64,000 nucleotides of DNA from Rhabditoides inermis (lineage: Eukaryota; Nematoda; Chromadorea; Rhabditida; Rhabditidae): positions 386,001 through 450,000 of the forward strand of contig CAWZYM010000348.1 in NCBI GenBank assembly GCA_963966185.1, read 5' to 3'. Position numbers and translations under genes: made by a program. Below, piece by piece: positions 24,841-37,388 of this stretch (its first letter is position 1; the number at the start of each line of letters is the position of its first letter). Under the pieces are notes generated by a model. That model worked only from the letters and a program-made list of their open reading frames with translations. It made no database searches and was not told the origin of the DNA.

Positions 24841-27221
24841 CCCCCCTCACCTCTCCTCCCCCTCCATCTGTACGTTCAGCACAGAGTACGCGTGTCCTGT
24901 CACCAGCCCCTTCTCCTCATATTCTTCCAATCGTTGCGCCTTCTTCACTGAGCTTGCCGAAATGCTCGCGCACACAATGAAACCGATGTTCCTGAAACGG
25001 ACAGGCTAATAACAACAACAAAAACAAAAACAACAACAGCTCACCTGCCAGCCAACATCTTGGCCCAGAGTATCTCTTCCTTCTCTTCGCGCGCATCTAA
25101 ACTCTCCACCGGAGCGCCTGCAACAACGTTTGGTCATGCGCCCAGTTGCCGCAGCGCGCGAGTATTGAACACGCGACGCGGCTGGCGCGCTCTCTTTTCC
25201 TGTGCTCTCTCTGCGTCTCTGACCGTGCGAAACAAGGCGTGCTATCTGGCTGAGACTTGTGCTCATTTGAGGACAGGACAGTCAAAACTTCTACTCTTCT
25301 ACCCACTAAAAAGATACTCACAATGCTTACATTCCCACTCACCAGTGAGGTATTCCAGTCCTCTGGCGCTGTTTCCCCCACTTAAACGAGCATACGAACC
25401 ACGCGATTTGGCAAGAGCTTTCTCGATCAGACACATCCACAACTGGAAAGGAAGACCTTTCTCTTTCTCTCTCTTTCTCCTTCTCTCTCTTTCCCACCTG
25501 ATTCCTCTTTCCGGAGACGAACACTGGTTCTTTGGAGTCTTTGTAGCACGGCAGATACGAGTCAATGATCACCGTCCGCCACTCGCCAGAGATGTATAGC
25601 CTGAAAGGAGATTCTTTCACAGTCACATCTCACATAGCATTCGGGAAACTGGAAAGTTATAGTGTCACGTCACGTCATAGACTCAAAACACAAAAAAAGG
25701 AGTTCTCCTACCGTGAACCTTAGCAGATCAAACTATTCTCTTACCGTAACCATCAGCAGATCAAATTATTCGCCTACCGTAACCCTTAGCATATCAAATT
25801 ATTCGCCTACCGTACCCCTTCGTCGATCCATATATTCTCTTACCGTAACCCTTAAGGAGTGTCGGTTAGGTCACAGAAGCCGATGGTGACAAAACTGATA
25901 TCAGAGATACCCTAGGAGGTCACTAGTCGAAAACCGTTTTCAAATCCACAGGACCGGTCATACGTTTCGATATATTTACGTTTCAAATTTTGGAGTTAAA
26001 CCGTGTGGATTGCTTTTGCGGCCTGTCACTCTATTCGCGCGAGCTGTGAAACAGCGGCGGTGGCCTAGTGGATAGAGCGGCCTGCTGTCAAGCGGCAGGC
26101 TGTGGGTTCGCTCTCCGGGTAACCTTTTCATTTTTCTGACACTTTCCAGACTTGTACTTTTTGGTGACAGTTGGGCAGTTGGTAGAAAACTGCTTTCATC
26201 TTCTTTTTTCACATCGAACAGTCATTTGTCTAGTTGAGGGCTAATTACAAAATGTTTGCGTTCTTTAAACTTCATTTTCGAAAAAAAAAATCGAAAAAAT
26301 ATTACCGACGAAGGTTTCAACATGATTTCCTCACCATGCGTGACTCCAACCATTCGAACAAAAAAAGTACAAGTCTGGAGAGAATCGGCAAAATAAAAGC
26401 ATATCCGGAGAGCGAACCCACACCCTACCGATTGACAGACGGCCGCTCTATCCACTAGGCCACCGCCGCTGTTTCACAGCTCGCGCGAATGGAGTGACAG
26501 GGCGCAAAAGCAATCCACACGGTTTAACTCCAAAATTTGAAACGTAAATATCTCGAAACGTATGGCCGGTCCTGTGGATTTGAAAACGGTTTTCGACTAG
26601 TGATCTCCTAGGGTATATCTGATATCAGTTTGGTCACCATCGGCTTCTGTGACCTAAACGACACTCCTTGTTAGCAGATCAAATTATTCGTCTACCGTAA
26701 CCCTTAGCAGATCAAAGTATTCTCCTACCGTAATCCTTAGCAGATCAAACTATTCTCTCACCTGACGGCGTACACACCGTGCTCGCTGCACTGCTTGGTG
26801 AGCATGACTCTGTCGAGCAGGTCGGGCCGCTCCGCAAGTAGGGCCACGCAACACACCAGCCAGCAGTCGCCCAGCGAACCTTGAATTAATAACATAACCA
26901 GTCGGAGTCGCGTCTACGGCGCTCCTCCTCCTGGTTATGTGGGGATGATTTCGCTATCACATGTCCTCGATGAAAAGAGTGCAAACCCGGCGCGTCTCAC
27001 ACGCTGGCGGCGGTTGGGTTATATAAGCGGCGCATGAACGTCACAGACAGCCATACAGACAGATATAAAGACAGACGTACGGACAGGCCGTTTTTTATAT
27101 ATTAGGATTTATCCCGATTCTCTCTCACTCTCTTCCTCTCTCTCTCCCCCTCTCTCTCTTCCTCTCACACTCTCTCTTTTCCTCTCTCTCCCTTTTCTCC
27201 TTTTTCTCACCTCTCTCCCCT

Positions 27222-27259
<38 letters not shown>

Positions 27260-27375
27260 CCAAGTCATTTGCCAAGATAATTTCCAAACACCCCCAATGC
27301 CATACGATTTGAGATAAATCATTTCAATCAAAATCTTTCTACCTTCGCCCTCCTCTCTCTTTCTCTTCCTTTCTA

Positions 27376-27407
<32 letters not shown>

Positions 27408-28634
27408 ACCCTGCTTGACGTCGCTCGGCTGGGGCTCCCACATCATACTCCACGCCGCTGTGCACTTAACGATCCATTATCGAGTGATTATCGATCATTG
27501 AAAAATGAATAATAATAATAATTGATTCACTATCATGCCCACCTCCGTCTTGATATCTTTCGGCTCCAACCACACCACGTTATCCGCGTTTCTCAGCCAC
27601 TCTTTGTCGCGCTTGCCCTGCAAAAATCGATAAATCAATACCTATAGGTGATCGATTATCGGTGAGAAACTATCCGATCTCCGATATTCCACAAATCAAT
27701 AACACAAAATGTCCCTCTCACCTCGCAATCGCCAAAATCGCCCAGTGACGTCATGTTATGCGGGAACTCGGGATCCACGAACAGCGTGCCGCTCGCCCTG
27801 AAACAATCGATCGATCGATCAATCAATCGATCAATCAATAGTCAGTACCTGCACTTGTCGACAATTTCGCGGTAGGCAGGAATGGGAATGCGCTCGTCGA
27901 CGCACTTTGTCTTCTTCTCCTCCCGCTCCTCCTCCTCCTCGCTGGAGCTGTCCGAATCGGGGGCGCTCGAATCGCTATCGCTGTCGCTCTCCTCCTGTTT
28001 CTTCATCTTCTCCTCCTCCTCCTTCGTCTCTAGCTCGATCCGCGCATGTAACGACGCAGGCTCATCATCGTCCGAACAAGACGAACCTAAAGTCATTTTT
28101 GCAGTTTCATTATGCTGTTTTTTTTTCAAATCCAGGTTCCCACTCACTGTCACTCGAGTCCGAGTCGCTGTCGTCGCTGCTACTGCCACTACTGCTCTCC
28201 TCCTCCACCAACTCGTCGCCCTTTCCATAAACGTCCTTCGGAAGACAATCGATCTGGACAAACTTCATTGACCGTCAAGTTGTGCACAAACGCCACCTTC
28301 GATTCGCTGTTCTTGATGTGCACACTGTCGCCAGCGGCGTCTGTAGCAGCCGGCTCGTCTGAAAGCCCCAGCCCCCTCTCTCCCCTTCTCTCTCCTCCCT
28401 CTCCCCCTCTCTCTCCTCCCTCCCTCTCTCCCCACTCACCCTTCTTCTTCTTCTTCGTGTACATTTTCCGCATCACTTCCTCGTAGTACGCAGCCGAGAC
28501 CTCCTCAGAGAAACCGGACGAGAAGCACTTCTGGAAGGAAGGTTCAATCACTGAGCCCTCATCATAGAAGTGGCCGAAGAAGAACAGAAAGGAGAAGGAC
28601 AGACATTGAGGGAGGGAGGGCTGGAGAGAGAGAT

Positions 28635-28678
<44 letters not shown>

Positions 28679-28768
28679 GCTCACCTCGCACCGAGTTCCA
28701 CCTCCACCGTTGTGCTTGCCGCACTCGGCGCACTGCCAAGCCAGCCACGGAGAGCGCACATCCGGCAT
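20492..28768 (-). CDS. Calpain-15/small-optic-lobes type cysteine protease, gene A
   Basis: About 24 exons and about 720 residues; in-phase exons: 28685-28768, 28440-28530, 28297-28358, 28148-28253, 27849-28086, 27722-27797, 27543-27617, 27410-27464, 26762-26879, 25498-25600, 25343-25442, 25045-25117, 24851-24991, 24673-24760, 23232-23305, 22982-23065, 22609-22687, 22285-22425, 21884-21951, 21682-21784, 21303-21406, 20684-20716, about 20576-20637, 20492-20502. A RanBP2-type finger fits W-x-C-x2-C-x3-N-x6-C-x2-C (WQCAECGKHN... C..C), then an acidic Ser/Asp/Glu linker. Calpain core: GTLFVDPEFP, QGSLGDCW (catalytic Cys), LWMCLIEKALAK, GLVTGHAYSVL (His), RVRNPWG (Asn), GSFWMSFDDF, then VEICRV and the C2-like GKYIIIPHTF. 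RanBP2 fingers plus a CysPc core define the SOL/CAPN15 group of intracellular Ca-linked proteases. An upstream exon (28800-28940, MDSPLVAFVREKP) conserved with gene B may add an N-terminus. Confidence 0.88.
21219..21275. repeat. (TAA)n microsatellite
   Basis: About 19 trinucleotide copies in a gene A intron. Confidence 0.95.
23640..24433. mobile_element. Foldback element with tRNA-like arms, copy 1
   Basis: Inverted arms of about 260 bp start GGAGTGTCGTTTAGGTCACA. Near the inner end of each arm is a tRNA-like unit (GGTGGCCTAGTGGATAGAGC as A box, GTGGGTTCGCTC as B box; 23838-23904 plus, 24169-24236 minus). It lies in the gene A intron between the Asn exon and the FWM exon. A second copy is at 25856-26667. 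Confidence 0.85.
25700..25855. repeat. 33-bp intronic minisatellite
   Basis: Imperfect tandem units of about 33 bp built on TACCGTAACCCTTAGCAGAT. They continue at 26675-26755 after the inserted foldback element and recur at 40640-40780 in the matching intron of gene B, so they predate the gene duplication. Confidence 0.75.
25856..26667. mobile_element. Foldback element with tRNA-like arms, copy 2
   Basis: Same arms and internal tRNA-like units (26052-26120 plus, 26402-26470 minus) as the element at 23640-24433. It splits the 33-bp minisatellite in the gene A intron next to the catalytic-Cys exon; the matching gene B intron lacks it. Confidence 0.85.
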
Positions 28769-29420
28769 CGACACAGCAATCGATAAATCAATAACCTTAT
28801 CCGATAATCGATGAATCAATAGTCTTATAGTGAGGCGCGGCCTCATTGATTCGGTTGCGGGCTCCTTTCCGATTATAGCGTTTGAATTGCGCGCGTTTGG
28901 GCTTCTCACGAACAAATGCGACCAGAGGAGAATCCATTATTCTACAGTAACTGTAAGAAAAAAGAATAAATATTGAAGCGCAACTCAACGCATTCCACAA
29001 GTCACCATAAATACACTTCAACTTCTTTATATCTTTATACCGTGAAACCAATCCAAAAATCGAGGTAAATATCTTCACAACTTGAAAACGTGAATATTAT
29101 TGAAACCTTGTGAAAGTGAGCAACAGTTAATAGAGACCTGGTGGAGAAATCAATGGAATAACAAGTACCGGAAAAATGTTCCTGCCACGTAGACAAAATA
29201 CGGGGTAACGTGAGAGTACGGCAAGAGAACTTTCAAAAAAGAGAAAGAAAAACGAAAAAGAGAGAGTTCGTGCCACGATAACATGACCAACAAAGGGGGA
29301 ACATAAAGCACGCAAGACCGGGAGCGGAAGTAACGGCACCGAGAAGGAACTACCAGAACAGATGTCATAAGTTCTTAAACGAGGAACTGTCAGAGCAGAA
29401 GACAGAGAGATCACAGTCAA
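28769..29420 (-). other. Upstream region of gene A, conserved with gene B
   Basis: 28769-29390 is closely similar to 43474-44110 upstream of gene B. It holds the possible first exon (28800-28940) and probably the shared promoter. An open frame ending LVIPLISPPGLY is present in both copies but shows no recognisable domain. Confidence 0.55.
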
Positions 29421-29459
29421 TCACAGAATCATAAACATAAAATGAAACTATGTATATAA

Positions 29460-29828
29460 AATCGGTGTACAAACCTAAAGAAATGGTCAGTCTCTTCGAA
29501 ACAGCCCCGTATAGAATTGAACTTTAAAAACTTCGAAGAGATTGACCGCTATTAAACAAATCACAAGAAAAAAATCATATGAGTGCATGTCAGAACGTGA
29601 CGACTCCAGCACAACTCATACCTCACCCCTCTTTCCTCAAGGTCCTTCTATCAGCCACGGACGGTGAAGCTGGTCCGTCTTCGAAAGACGAGGAAGGTGT
29701 GATGCCTTCGGGTTCAGCTGGAAATGGTAGTTGTGGAATAGAACGGAAGATGGAGAGTCAACAAAACAAGAATCAGATTAAAGGACAACAGGCTGCAAGC
29801 GAGCGGGGGTGAGTCACATATAAATTAG
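29460..29828 (+). repeat. Dispersed repeat R6, copy 2
   Basis: Same as 20085-20410, including the small MITE (29484-29553), the open frame and the GTGAGTCACATATAAA end. Confidence 0.6.
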
Positions 29829-30115
29829 AGAGGGCGCGCCAGCGCCCTCTCGTTTGTACTGGATGTCCCCGCGCGCTAGAATGCTCAAAAACGACTTTTC
29901 TCAGATGAAGCACTTTTCCTCATTTTGAAGTGATTTCCACTGTTACATTGCATTCACATCTCTATTCGATAGAGTTATAGAAAGTTGTATTGAGTTTGAT
30001 TGAATTCGAAGCGAGATACGGAGAGTCCGCATTCGAGTGCGGATTGAGATTCGTGTCGGGCGGGCGGGCGTCGGACAATCGCTTTCGCCCCGCCCCCTCT
30101 GTGTGAAAGAGAGAG
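29826..30115. repeat. Hairpin-headed repeat R5, copy 1
   Basis: It opens with the hairpin GAGGGCGC-GCCA-GCGCCCTC and runs about 290 bp. A near-identical copy is at 47545-47840 inside the first intron of zinc-finger gene Z1. Confidence 0.75.
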
Positions 30116-30589
30116 GCGATTAAAGTGACAAATTCACGTATAAATGAAGTTTAGTCGATTTCTCAGTTCATTTCAACCTAAGAACTGAAAAATTGAACCC
30201 GAAATCACACTTGAAACGCGTGTTGAAAGAATTCGAATCAGCCAAATCCGAATTGAAATTTGAGGTTCGCGCCAAACGGTCTCGCCGCGAAAGGGGGGCG
30301 GAGCTTATATTCGAAACGGCCCCCGCCGCGGGGCACGATTTTTTGAACATGCGTCGTGATTGTTTATTTTATTCGAATGATTGTTTTTTGTTATGCCATG
30401 AAACCCGTGCGTTGTATCCTTTGTTAGACGTCATGAGAAGATTAATTTCATTCATTCAATTTGTATGCTGTTGGTATTTGTGCAGTTTGTTTACTTATAA
30501 CATTATGTTTATTTGTTGTTTATTTGATGTTCTTTACTTGTTGATTTCAGTGTTCTTGTGTGTGTGTGTTATCACCCACTCGCCCGTCC

Positions 30590-31110
30590 GACCCTTCCCC
30601 GTCTACGACACGATGCCCACCGACCGAGTAGAGAGCAGCTTCTACAACAGGCTAAAGGTGTGTAAAATCTTTTGTTTATCTCCAAAATCTCCCATTTCCC
30701 TAAACTTGTTCAGTACTAACATTATTATCGCCATGATCCTTAATGCTCGTCGTTTTTGATTATCGAATATTGATTTCTAGGCGTTCCCTTCGCCCTCTCA
30801 AGGCTGATGGACGGCGTGACGGAGTAGCTGGGCATGGAGGGAGCCGCCAACGCTGGGTTCGCCGACCTCACCCATTTTTCTGCCCAGGTGAGCGATGGGA
30901 CGCAGAGTAACGAAGATTAGTACGTCTACATTGGTATTGTGAACTTGCTGTAGATTATGAAGTGTATATAGGTATTGTAATTATGTTATGGTTTTGGTTG
31001 CAGGGCAGTCGATGCAGCACGCCTGGAGTATCACGATGAACGTCTGCGATCTCATCTCTGCTACTATCCTTCCCCAAGACCAAGTCGTATCGTCTATTCT
31101 ACCTACATAA
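30590..31110 (+). pseudogene. Orphan three-exon gene remnant
   Basis: Three segments bounded by good splice sites: up to 30657 (reads VYDTMPTDRVESSFYNRLK), 30781-30887 (VPFALSRLMDGVTE, TAG, LGMEGAANAGFADLTHFSAQ) and 31004-31110 (QHAWSITMNVCDLISATILP, ending TAA). The amino-acid quality suggests real coding ancestry, but the middle exon has an in-frame TAG at 30825-30827 in the best frame and the phases do not all join. No family recognised. Confidence 0.4.
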
Positions 31111-31699
31111 TGATGACGCTCCCCCGCTCAATCCCCAACCACTATCATTCAAGTTTAGGTTTTGTAAATATTTCCCACCGATTTGAATGTATTTGTTCTT
31201 GTATGGAGATGAAGTAGAGTTGTGGTGATAAAAAATTATTGTGAAAAATGAGTGTTTTTGTTGTGATGATTTTGGTATGCAAGTGGAAAGACGTTTGTCA
31301 TGCTGCGGAAAGAGGTTTGTACGGGTTGTGTTCTTCAGCTCTAACAATTAAAAGACGACTTTGCCTACTGACTGCCACAAGTGGCTCAAACGCACACTCC
31401 CCATAACAACGAATACATAATCGCAGTTTGACCATATCCCAGCAGGCGATTTAATTAAATGTACACCATATATGTTCCTGGCAAAGAGGCTGGTTAGCGC
31501 TGACCAGTCAGCCAACGTGCATTCCCTCTCTCCGAAATCAATGCGCGATATGATGACCCTCTGATAAAATTTAAAAATAAGTTGACCCTTAGAACACGAT
31601 GCGTGCGGGTCCAGAATAAAAATGCGCTGGGCCATTGGTAAATTCTTTCACTTTCAAACGCGGCATTCGAACGGAGTGTAACGTAATATAATCCTGTAT

Positions 31700-32060
31700 C
31701 TTTAAAGCAACAGTGGCGACTTATTTTCGGAGTATTATTAAAAATCATATTAACCTAACACACTTGCAGTTTTAGCGAAAGAACGACGATTCTTCGTTAC
31801 TTTCGATTCTGCAACTGCCAAGAATGCAGCTCAAAATTTGAATTTCCCGCCAACGCTTCACTGCAAAACCTGGGATCGGAGACATAACCGCAAATGAACA
31901 CTGCCCGATCACTTGCTTCTTGGCTCAGTGCATGTGCGCTGCGTTAAAGCGCCCGAGCTCTGCGGGTTCGATTCCGGTCATGGCCAAATGTTTTGCTCGT
32001 GTGAAAATGAGGAGTTGTGGCAGGTTGTGGCAGAATCAAGTCGCCACTGTGCCTTTAACA
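31700..32060. mobile_element. Short inverted-repeat element containing a tRNA-like unit
   Basis: The ends CTTTAAAGCAACAGTGGCGA (about 31701) and, inverted, TTAAAGGCACAGTGGCGACT (about 32037-32058) form the termini. Inside, 31915-31984 has TTGGCTCAGTGCATGTGCGC and GGGTTCGATTCC spaced like tRNA A and B boxes. Confidence 0.6.
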
Positions 32061-32139
32061 TTTTTTGCGCGTCGGTATTCTCGCAGCGAATCGCGAACGT
32101 GTATGAAAATGTAATTTTGTGAAACAAAACTTAAGAAAA

Positions 32140-32480
32140 GGACAGATATTATCTTTCAAAAGTACTTCCAAGTAAAAGTAGTTGGTTTGTATCGTTGTCT
32201 CAGTTGAGCAAAAGGACTGACATGTTTTCAATGGAGACATGTGCAAACAGGCTCTCAGCATTATTCGACGTGTTATGTTACAACAGAAGTTGTGCTTTTA
32301 GATAATAACTGCATAACTTCGTAAACGCGTTCATTATAATATGGCCGCTTTGCACTGGTATGAGAGAGAGAGCCTGTTGGCACATCTCTCCATTGAAAAC
32401 ATGTCAGTCCTTTTGCTCAACTGAGACAACGGTACAAACCAACTACTTTTACTTGGAAGTACTTTTGAAAGATAATGACA
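32140..32480. mobile_element. Inverted-repeat element abutting the gene B 3' end
   Basis: Arms of about 105 bp (CTTTCAAAAGTACTTCCAAG ... ATGGAGACATGTGC) are inverted at 32150-32255 and 32375-32477. The right arm ends where homology between the 3' ends of genes A and B stops. A single arm plus flank recurs at 47860-48028. Confidence 0.7.
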
Positions 32481-32553
32481 ACTGGTCCCACCTTCTCCTC
32501 TATTCCCATCTCCGCGCACCACGAGGCGTCGAGTCGGAAGCTGCGCGATGGCA

Positions 32554-34183
32554 TCAGATCCAACCTGCAACTCTCTCTCCCCCCCTCTCTCTCTCTCCCT
32601 CCCTCCCTCCCTCCCCTTCTCTCTCACCTTGCCTCCTTCCACACCGGCCACTTCTCACCAGCACGAGACAGCGCGCATAAAATCTGGCGACAACCATGAA
32701 TCAATCAATCGACCAATGAAGGCAAGATCGGACTCGATTTCGATCATGTATCAAAAACAGCTTTATAATACAAAAAAACAAAAAAAAGGCCTTTCTGAGG
32801 TTAATTATATGGTGCGCAGCCGTTCTGAGATAAAAAGGTGATACTTTTTCGTGGTTTTCGGCTGTGATATCAATTCTCATTTGAATATTAATCTACTCGA
32901 TACCTGTCGGCTTCTCGGCGGCAGCACATCGACAGTCTGCAGGGATGCGCGGGTCGAAACGACGTGCTCACTCGAGCCGTGGTCCGTGCTGGAGAGGGAG
33001 CATTGCATAAACCCAGGATGCTCAGTGTCTACCGAGAGCAGTCAGCACACGCACCATCGATTTACACCTCGTCGTCCGTGACCCAAGTCGTTTCAATGTA
33101 ATGCGTGCTACCAAACCATGCCAACATTCTACATCTGAATCTAACTGTTAAACAAACAATTACGGTCATCAACTCATCCTACCAACCTTGATTTGGCCAC
33201 TTGGCAGTATTGAAGGTACAGTTCTCGTAGCCTTGGTTCTCCCCCACTCACAATATGTGTGCGTGCACATTCCTGTATCGGTTCTCGGCGACTACGAGTG
33301 GACCGAGGAAGGCGAGACGCGACGAGTGCAGCGACCAAAGAGAAGCCTTGCCCTCCTACAACACACTCCATGACAACAAGTAGCGACGCTGGATATCAGA
33401 CGTTCCATGTCCATAAGGGGAAGATACAATCCATTGCGATCCCTCCTACAAACCACAAGTATCAACAAGTAGCGACAATGAATAGTCCTATGATCGTTGA
33501 GTTATCGAGTCATGGAAAAGGTAATCCAACCAATCAATCAATCAATCAATCATTTATCCAGAATCGCTATATCCTGACTATACAACAAGTGCATACGGCA
33601 CACCACAAGGGCTAAGCGCTGGGAGAAACCATCCAGTAAACAATCCAATTTTGTAAATTATCCCCGTGCCGCGGATATTCCGCCGTTGATGCACTCACCC
33701 ACTCTCCCATCCTCTGACCGTCCTTGATGACCAGCTGGTAGAGGGAGTCGCGGCGCATTGCCGCACTGCACGCTGCGGCGACGGGAGTCAGGGGGACGGA
33801 GCTGGATGGATACGGTAGATCTCTTCCCCCCTCTCTTTCTCTCTCTCTCTCCCTCCCACCTGTGTATCATCAACCGTGCGCGAGTCTTCTTGCCCTTGAA
33901 CATATGCGGGATGATGATGTACTTGCCCTGAAAAAAACATTAGCATAAAATACGAATACAATTAGCCAATCCAAAAGCTGGCAACCTCTAAAATTGATCA
34001 CGAACCCATCTCGTACCAAAACAGCCCTGCATCTCACTTACATGAGCTCATCCTTTCATCCTATTTCAATATAGAACCGATACGATAAACGTTTGGCAAA
34101 CATATTTTGTTTTCATCGTGAAAACTGTCATGTTTTTTTCTGTTTTTACACGTGTTTCATTGTTTTACGAAAATACCGTATCA

Positions 34184-34239
<56 letters not shown>

Positions 34240-35174
34240 CTCTATAAATCCACGCATAGCTTCCAGCTTCCTAGGTTCCAGGACCAGGCAGGTGAATGGT
34301 GAATTCTTACAGAGACTGTGTGATATACCCATCCACTATCCCCTTCCAAAACCCACCGGCTGTAACGTGACCAGCGGCGACGTCTCCTCGGTCTGCTGCA
34401 TGCGACTCGTCCGCGCCACACACTCGCCCACTCCCACTCCCTTCTTGCTCACTCGATGCACGCATGCCAGCAGGTCCTAAATGATCCCAGATATCATAAA
34501 GTTTAAAATATATTCAGTTAACTTTTTTGGCGCCAAGTCGGCTCTGGCCAATGACGATCGAGAAGATCATTCGAGAAGGTCAAATTTTTAGGTCAAAAAT
34601 TTTAACTGAATAACTGCTTAACACCAGACAAAACACCACACCACGACATCTCGATGTCGACACGACGTTATCAAATATGGTCCAATTTCAGATCTGTTCT
34701 TAATTCCGATGCCTATCTGTCATGTGTCTTCTTCTTCTGATTGTCGATAAAGTATCGTCTTACCGCCACTACGTCAGCCTACCTGCCTTTCCCCGGTGTT
34801 AGCCTATGCATATAGTATCTTAGGCACTACTCACTACTGTATGCTTCATATCGTCATGATTGTGTTGTATTGGGGAGAGGTGTCCTCCCCGCGTTAGAGC
34901 CTCGTACACTGACACCATAGTTCTACAAGCGCGCGCCCCTAGATGTAAGATGCGCTTGCCGAGCGACTATGGGGAATGCGTCCTACCTGTCATCTGCCAT
35001 TTTACCCGCACGTTACTCGCTTGCTAGCCGCTCCTCAGGTGCGTGCCAGTACTTGTGTCAGGTGGACATGCTTCACTACCTCCTTCCTCTCCCGTCCTCC
35101 GCCGCACCCGGACAGCGACACAGACAGCTGCGTCGGCGACGAGATTTTGAGGAGGTTCGCACTGGAAATGCACG

Positions 35175-35227
<53 letters not shown>

Positions 35228-37002
35228 CTCTCTCTTTCTTTCTTCAAAAATCTATCAACTATATTCGCGCACTTTCTCTAGACTTTCTCTAGACAAATAG
35301 TGTGCTTCTTTTTGCCCTTTTTGCATCATCCAAAGTTCCAGAAAACATTTGCAAAGTGGTGCTCCACTAATACCTCCCTCCCCTTCCCACCTCTTCCCCG
35401 TTCCCTTGTCGTCTCCACCTAGCTCTAGCAGCACGCACACCTCGCTCCAGTCCGCCCCGCCCATCCGCACCCGACAGATCTCCACGCTGAAAAAGAAACT
35501 CATGATCAAGTTCTCTCTTTCTGTCTCTTCTCGGATGCTGCGATCAAGATTCTGCTGGTCAGGGACCAACAACGGACGCGGCCGGACCAAAGTCATACAC
35601 CAACTACCCAATATGACTCCAAACTTCCCTTTTTTAAGATAATCATTGATTAAGATAATCATTGTAATCATAATCAGACTGTACTGCTGAGTTCCAGATC
35701 ACGACTCTTGCACGAATGTGATATGTGATTATCGCAAATAGTACAAGAACCGTGATCATCAGAGACTAGTGACGCTGAATAAGAACAGAACGCACTCGTG
35801 GAAGTGGGCTCGGAAGTCGGCGAGCGACATCCAGAACGAGCCGTGGACAGCGTCGGCGAGGAGCCGGTTCTGCAAGCAGCATTCGTAAAATAATATCGAG
35901 CTAGGTCGACGGTTGTATAACTTGAAACTGCTGATAAACAAACTTTTAACGGTACATGCACTCGCGATATGACATGATAACTAGTGAAGAATGGCTAGTT
36001 TACTCGTAGTAGAATTTCATTTCGACTAGCTAAGTAGTAACTTGCCAGGTAATGGAACTGCTTAGGAGATGAAGGGAAGAAGAGAGAAATTTGTAACGTG
36101 TGTAGCGCGCGTCAATGAGCGACCGGCAGGCGCGTGAGCGATTCGACCAAGCTATTTCGAAAGTTTCTAATTTAAATACATTCGTTATATAACACAACAT
36201 TGTCCGATTTTATAATTTCAAACCAGTGAATATTACTATGTAGTATTGTTGTATAAGTTATTTGTATTTTCAATCATGACATTCTGACTAGTGAGTTTGT
36301 AATATGTATGTTTTATTTTCGTAATTCACCAATGTGAAAAAATTTCTTCGAAATTTGAGAAAAGGACATCCATTCTCTTTCGAAAAGTACGTAAGTAAAA
36401 AGAAGAGGTTTGTCTGGATCTGATTCAACAAAAGCACATGCATAAAATCTCTTTGCAGCTGACTAAAATATCAAAACAAACCTGCTCTTTCGAATTTATG
36501 AAAATAGAGAATAAATATTATGCATTATAATAATTTATTTATAGTGATTTATAATAAAAATTTGGCCTATTTCACAGTCACCTTACATTATATTTTTTTA
36601 ATGTTTAAAAACACATTTTTCGAAAGAGCAGGTTTGTTTTGATATTTTAGTCAGCTGCAAAGAGATTTTATGCATGTGCTTCTGTTGAATCAGATCCAGA
36701 CAAACCTCTTCTCTTTACTTACGTACTTTTCGAAAGAGAATTGATGTTTTTTTTCAATTTTTTGGAGAGGTGATCCATTGTTTTTTTATCGGGGGGAGGG
36801 GGGATCCAAGATACAAGCAGCCATCAAATGAATGAAGCGGTACAAACACACATACTGATGTTCCATCGATCTTGTTCACAATTCGCTTGTCAGTCCCTCT
36901 CCCACCTTCTGCTCCCAGCTCCATCCACACCACTCGTTCGACCATGCGCCATTCCACGCCAGCGAGCCCCACGGGTTGCGCACACGGATCAGCCTGCGAG
37001 GA

Positions 37003-37047
<45 letters not shown>

Positions 37048-37341
37048 CTCTTTCTCCCTCTCTCCCCCCCCCCCCACCTCTCCTCCCCCTCCATCTGTAC
37101 GTCCAGCATCTCTCCTTCTCCCTTCTCTCTCTCTCCCTCCCTCTCCCTTTTCTCCCTCTCCCTCTCTCTCTCCCTCCCTCCCACCTCTCCTCTCCCTCCA
37201 TCTGTACGTCCAGCACAGAGTACGCGTGGTCCGTCACCAGCCCCTTCTCCTCATACTCTTCCTGTCTCTGCGCCTTCTTTACATAGTGCTCCGAAATGCC
37301 CGCGCACACAATGAAACCGATTTTCCTGAAACGGACAGGCT

Positions 37342-37388
<47 letters not shown>

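Noticed and set aside
30193..30759. 188-residue ORF with hydrophobic segments
   Set aside because: Most of it is AT-rich non-coding-like sequence; only the last part (from about 30590) looks like an exon.
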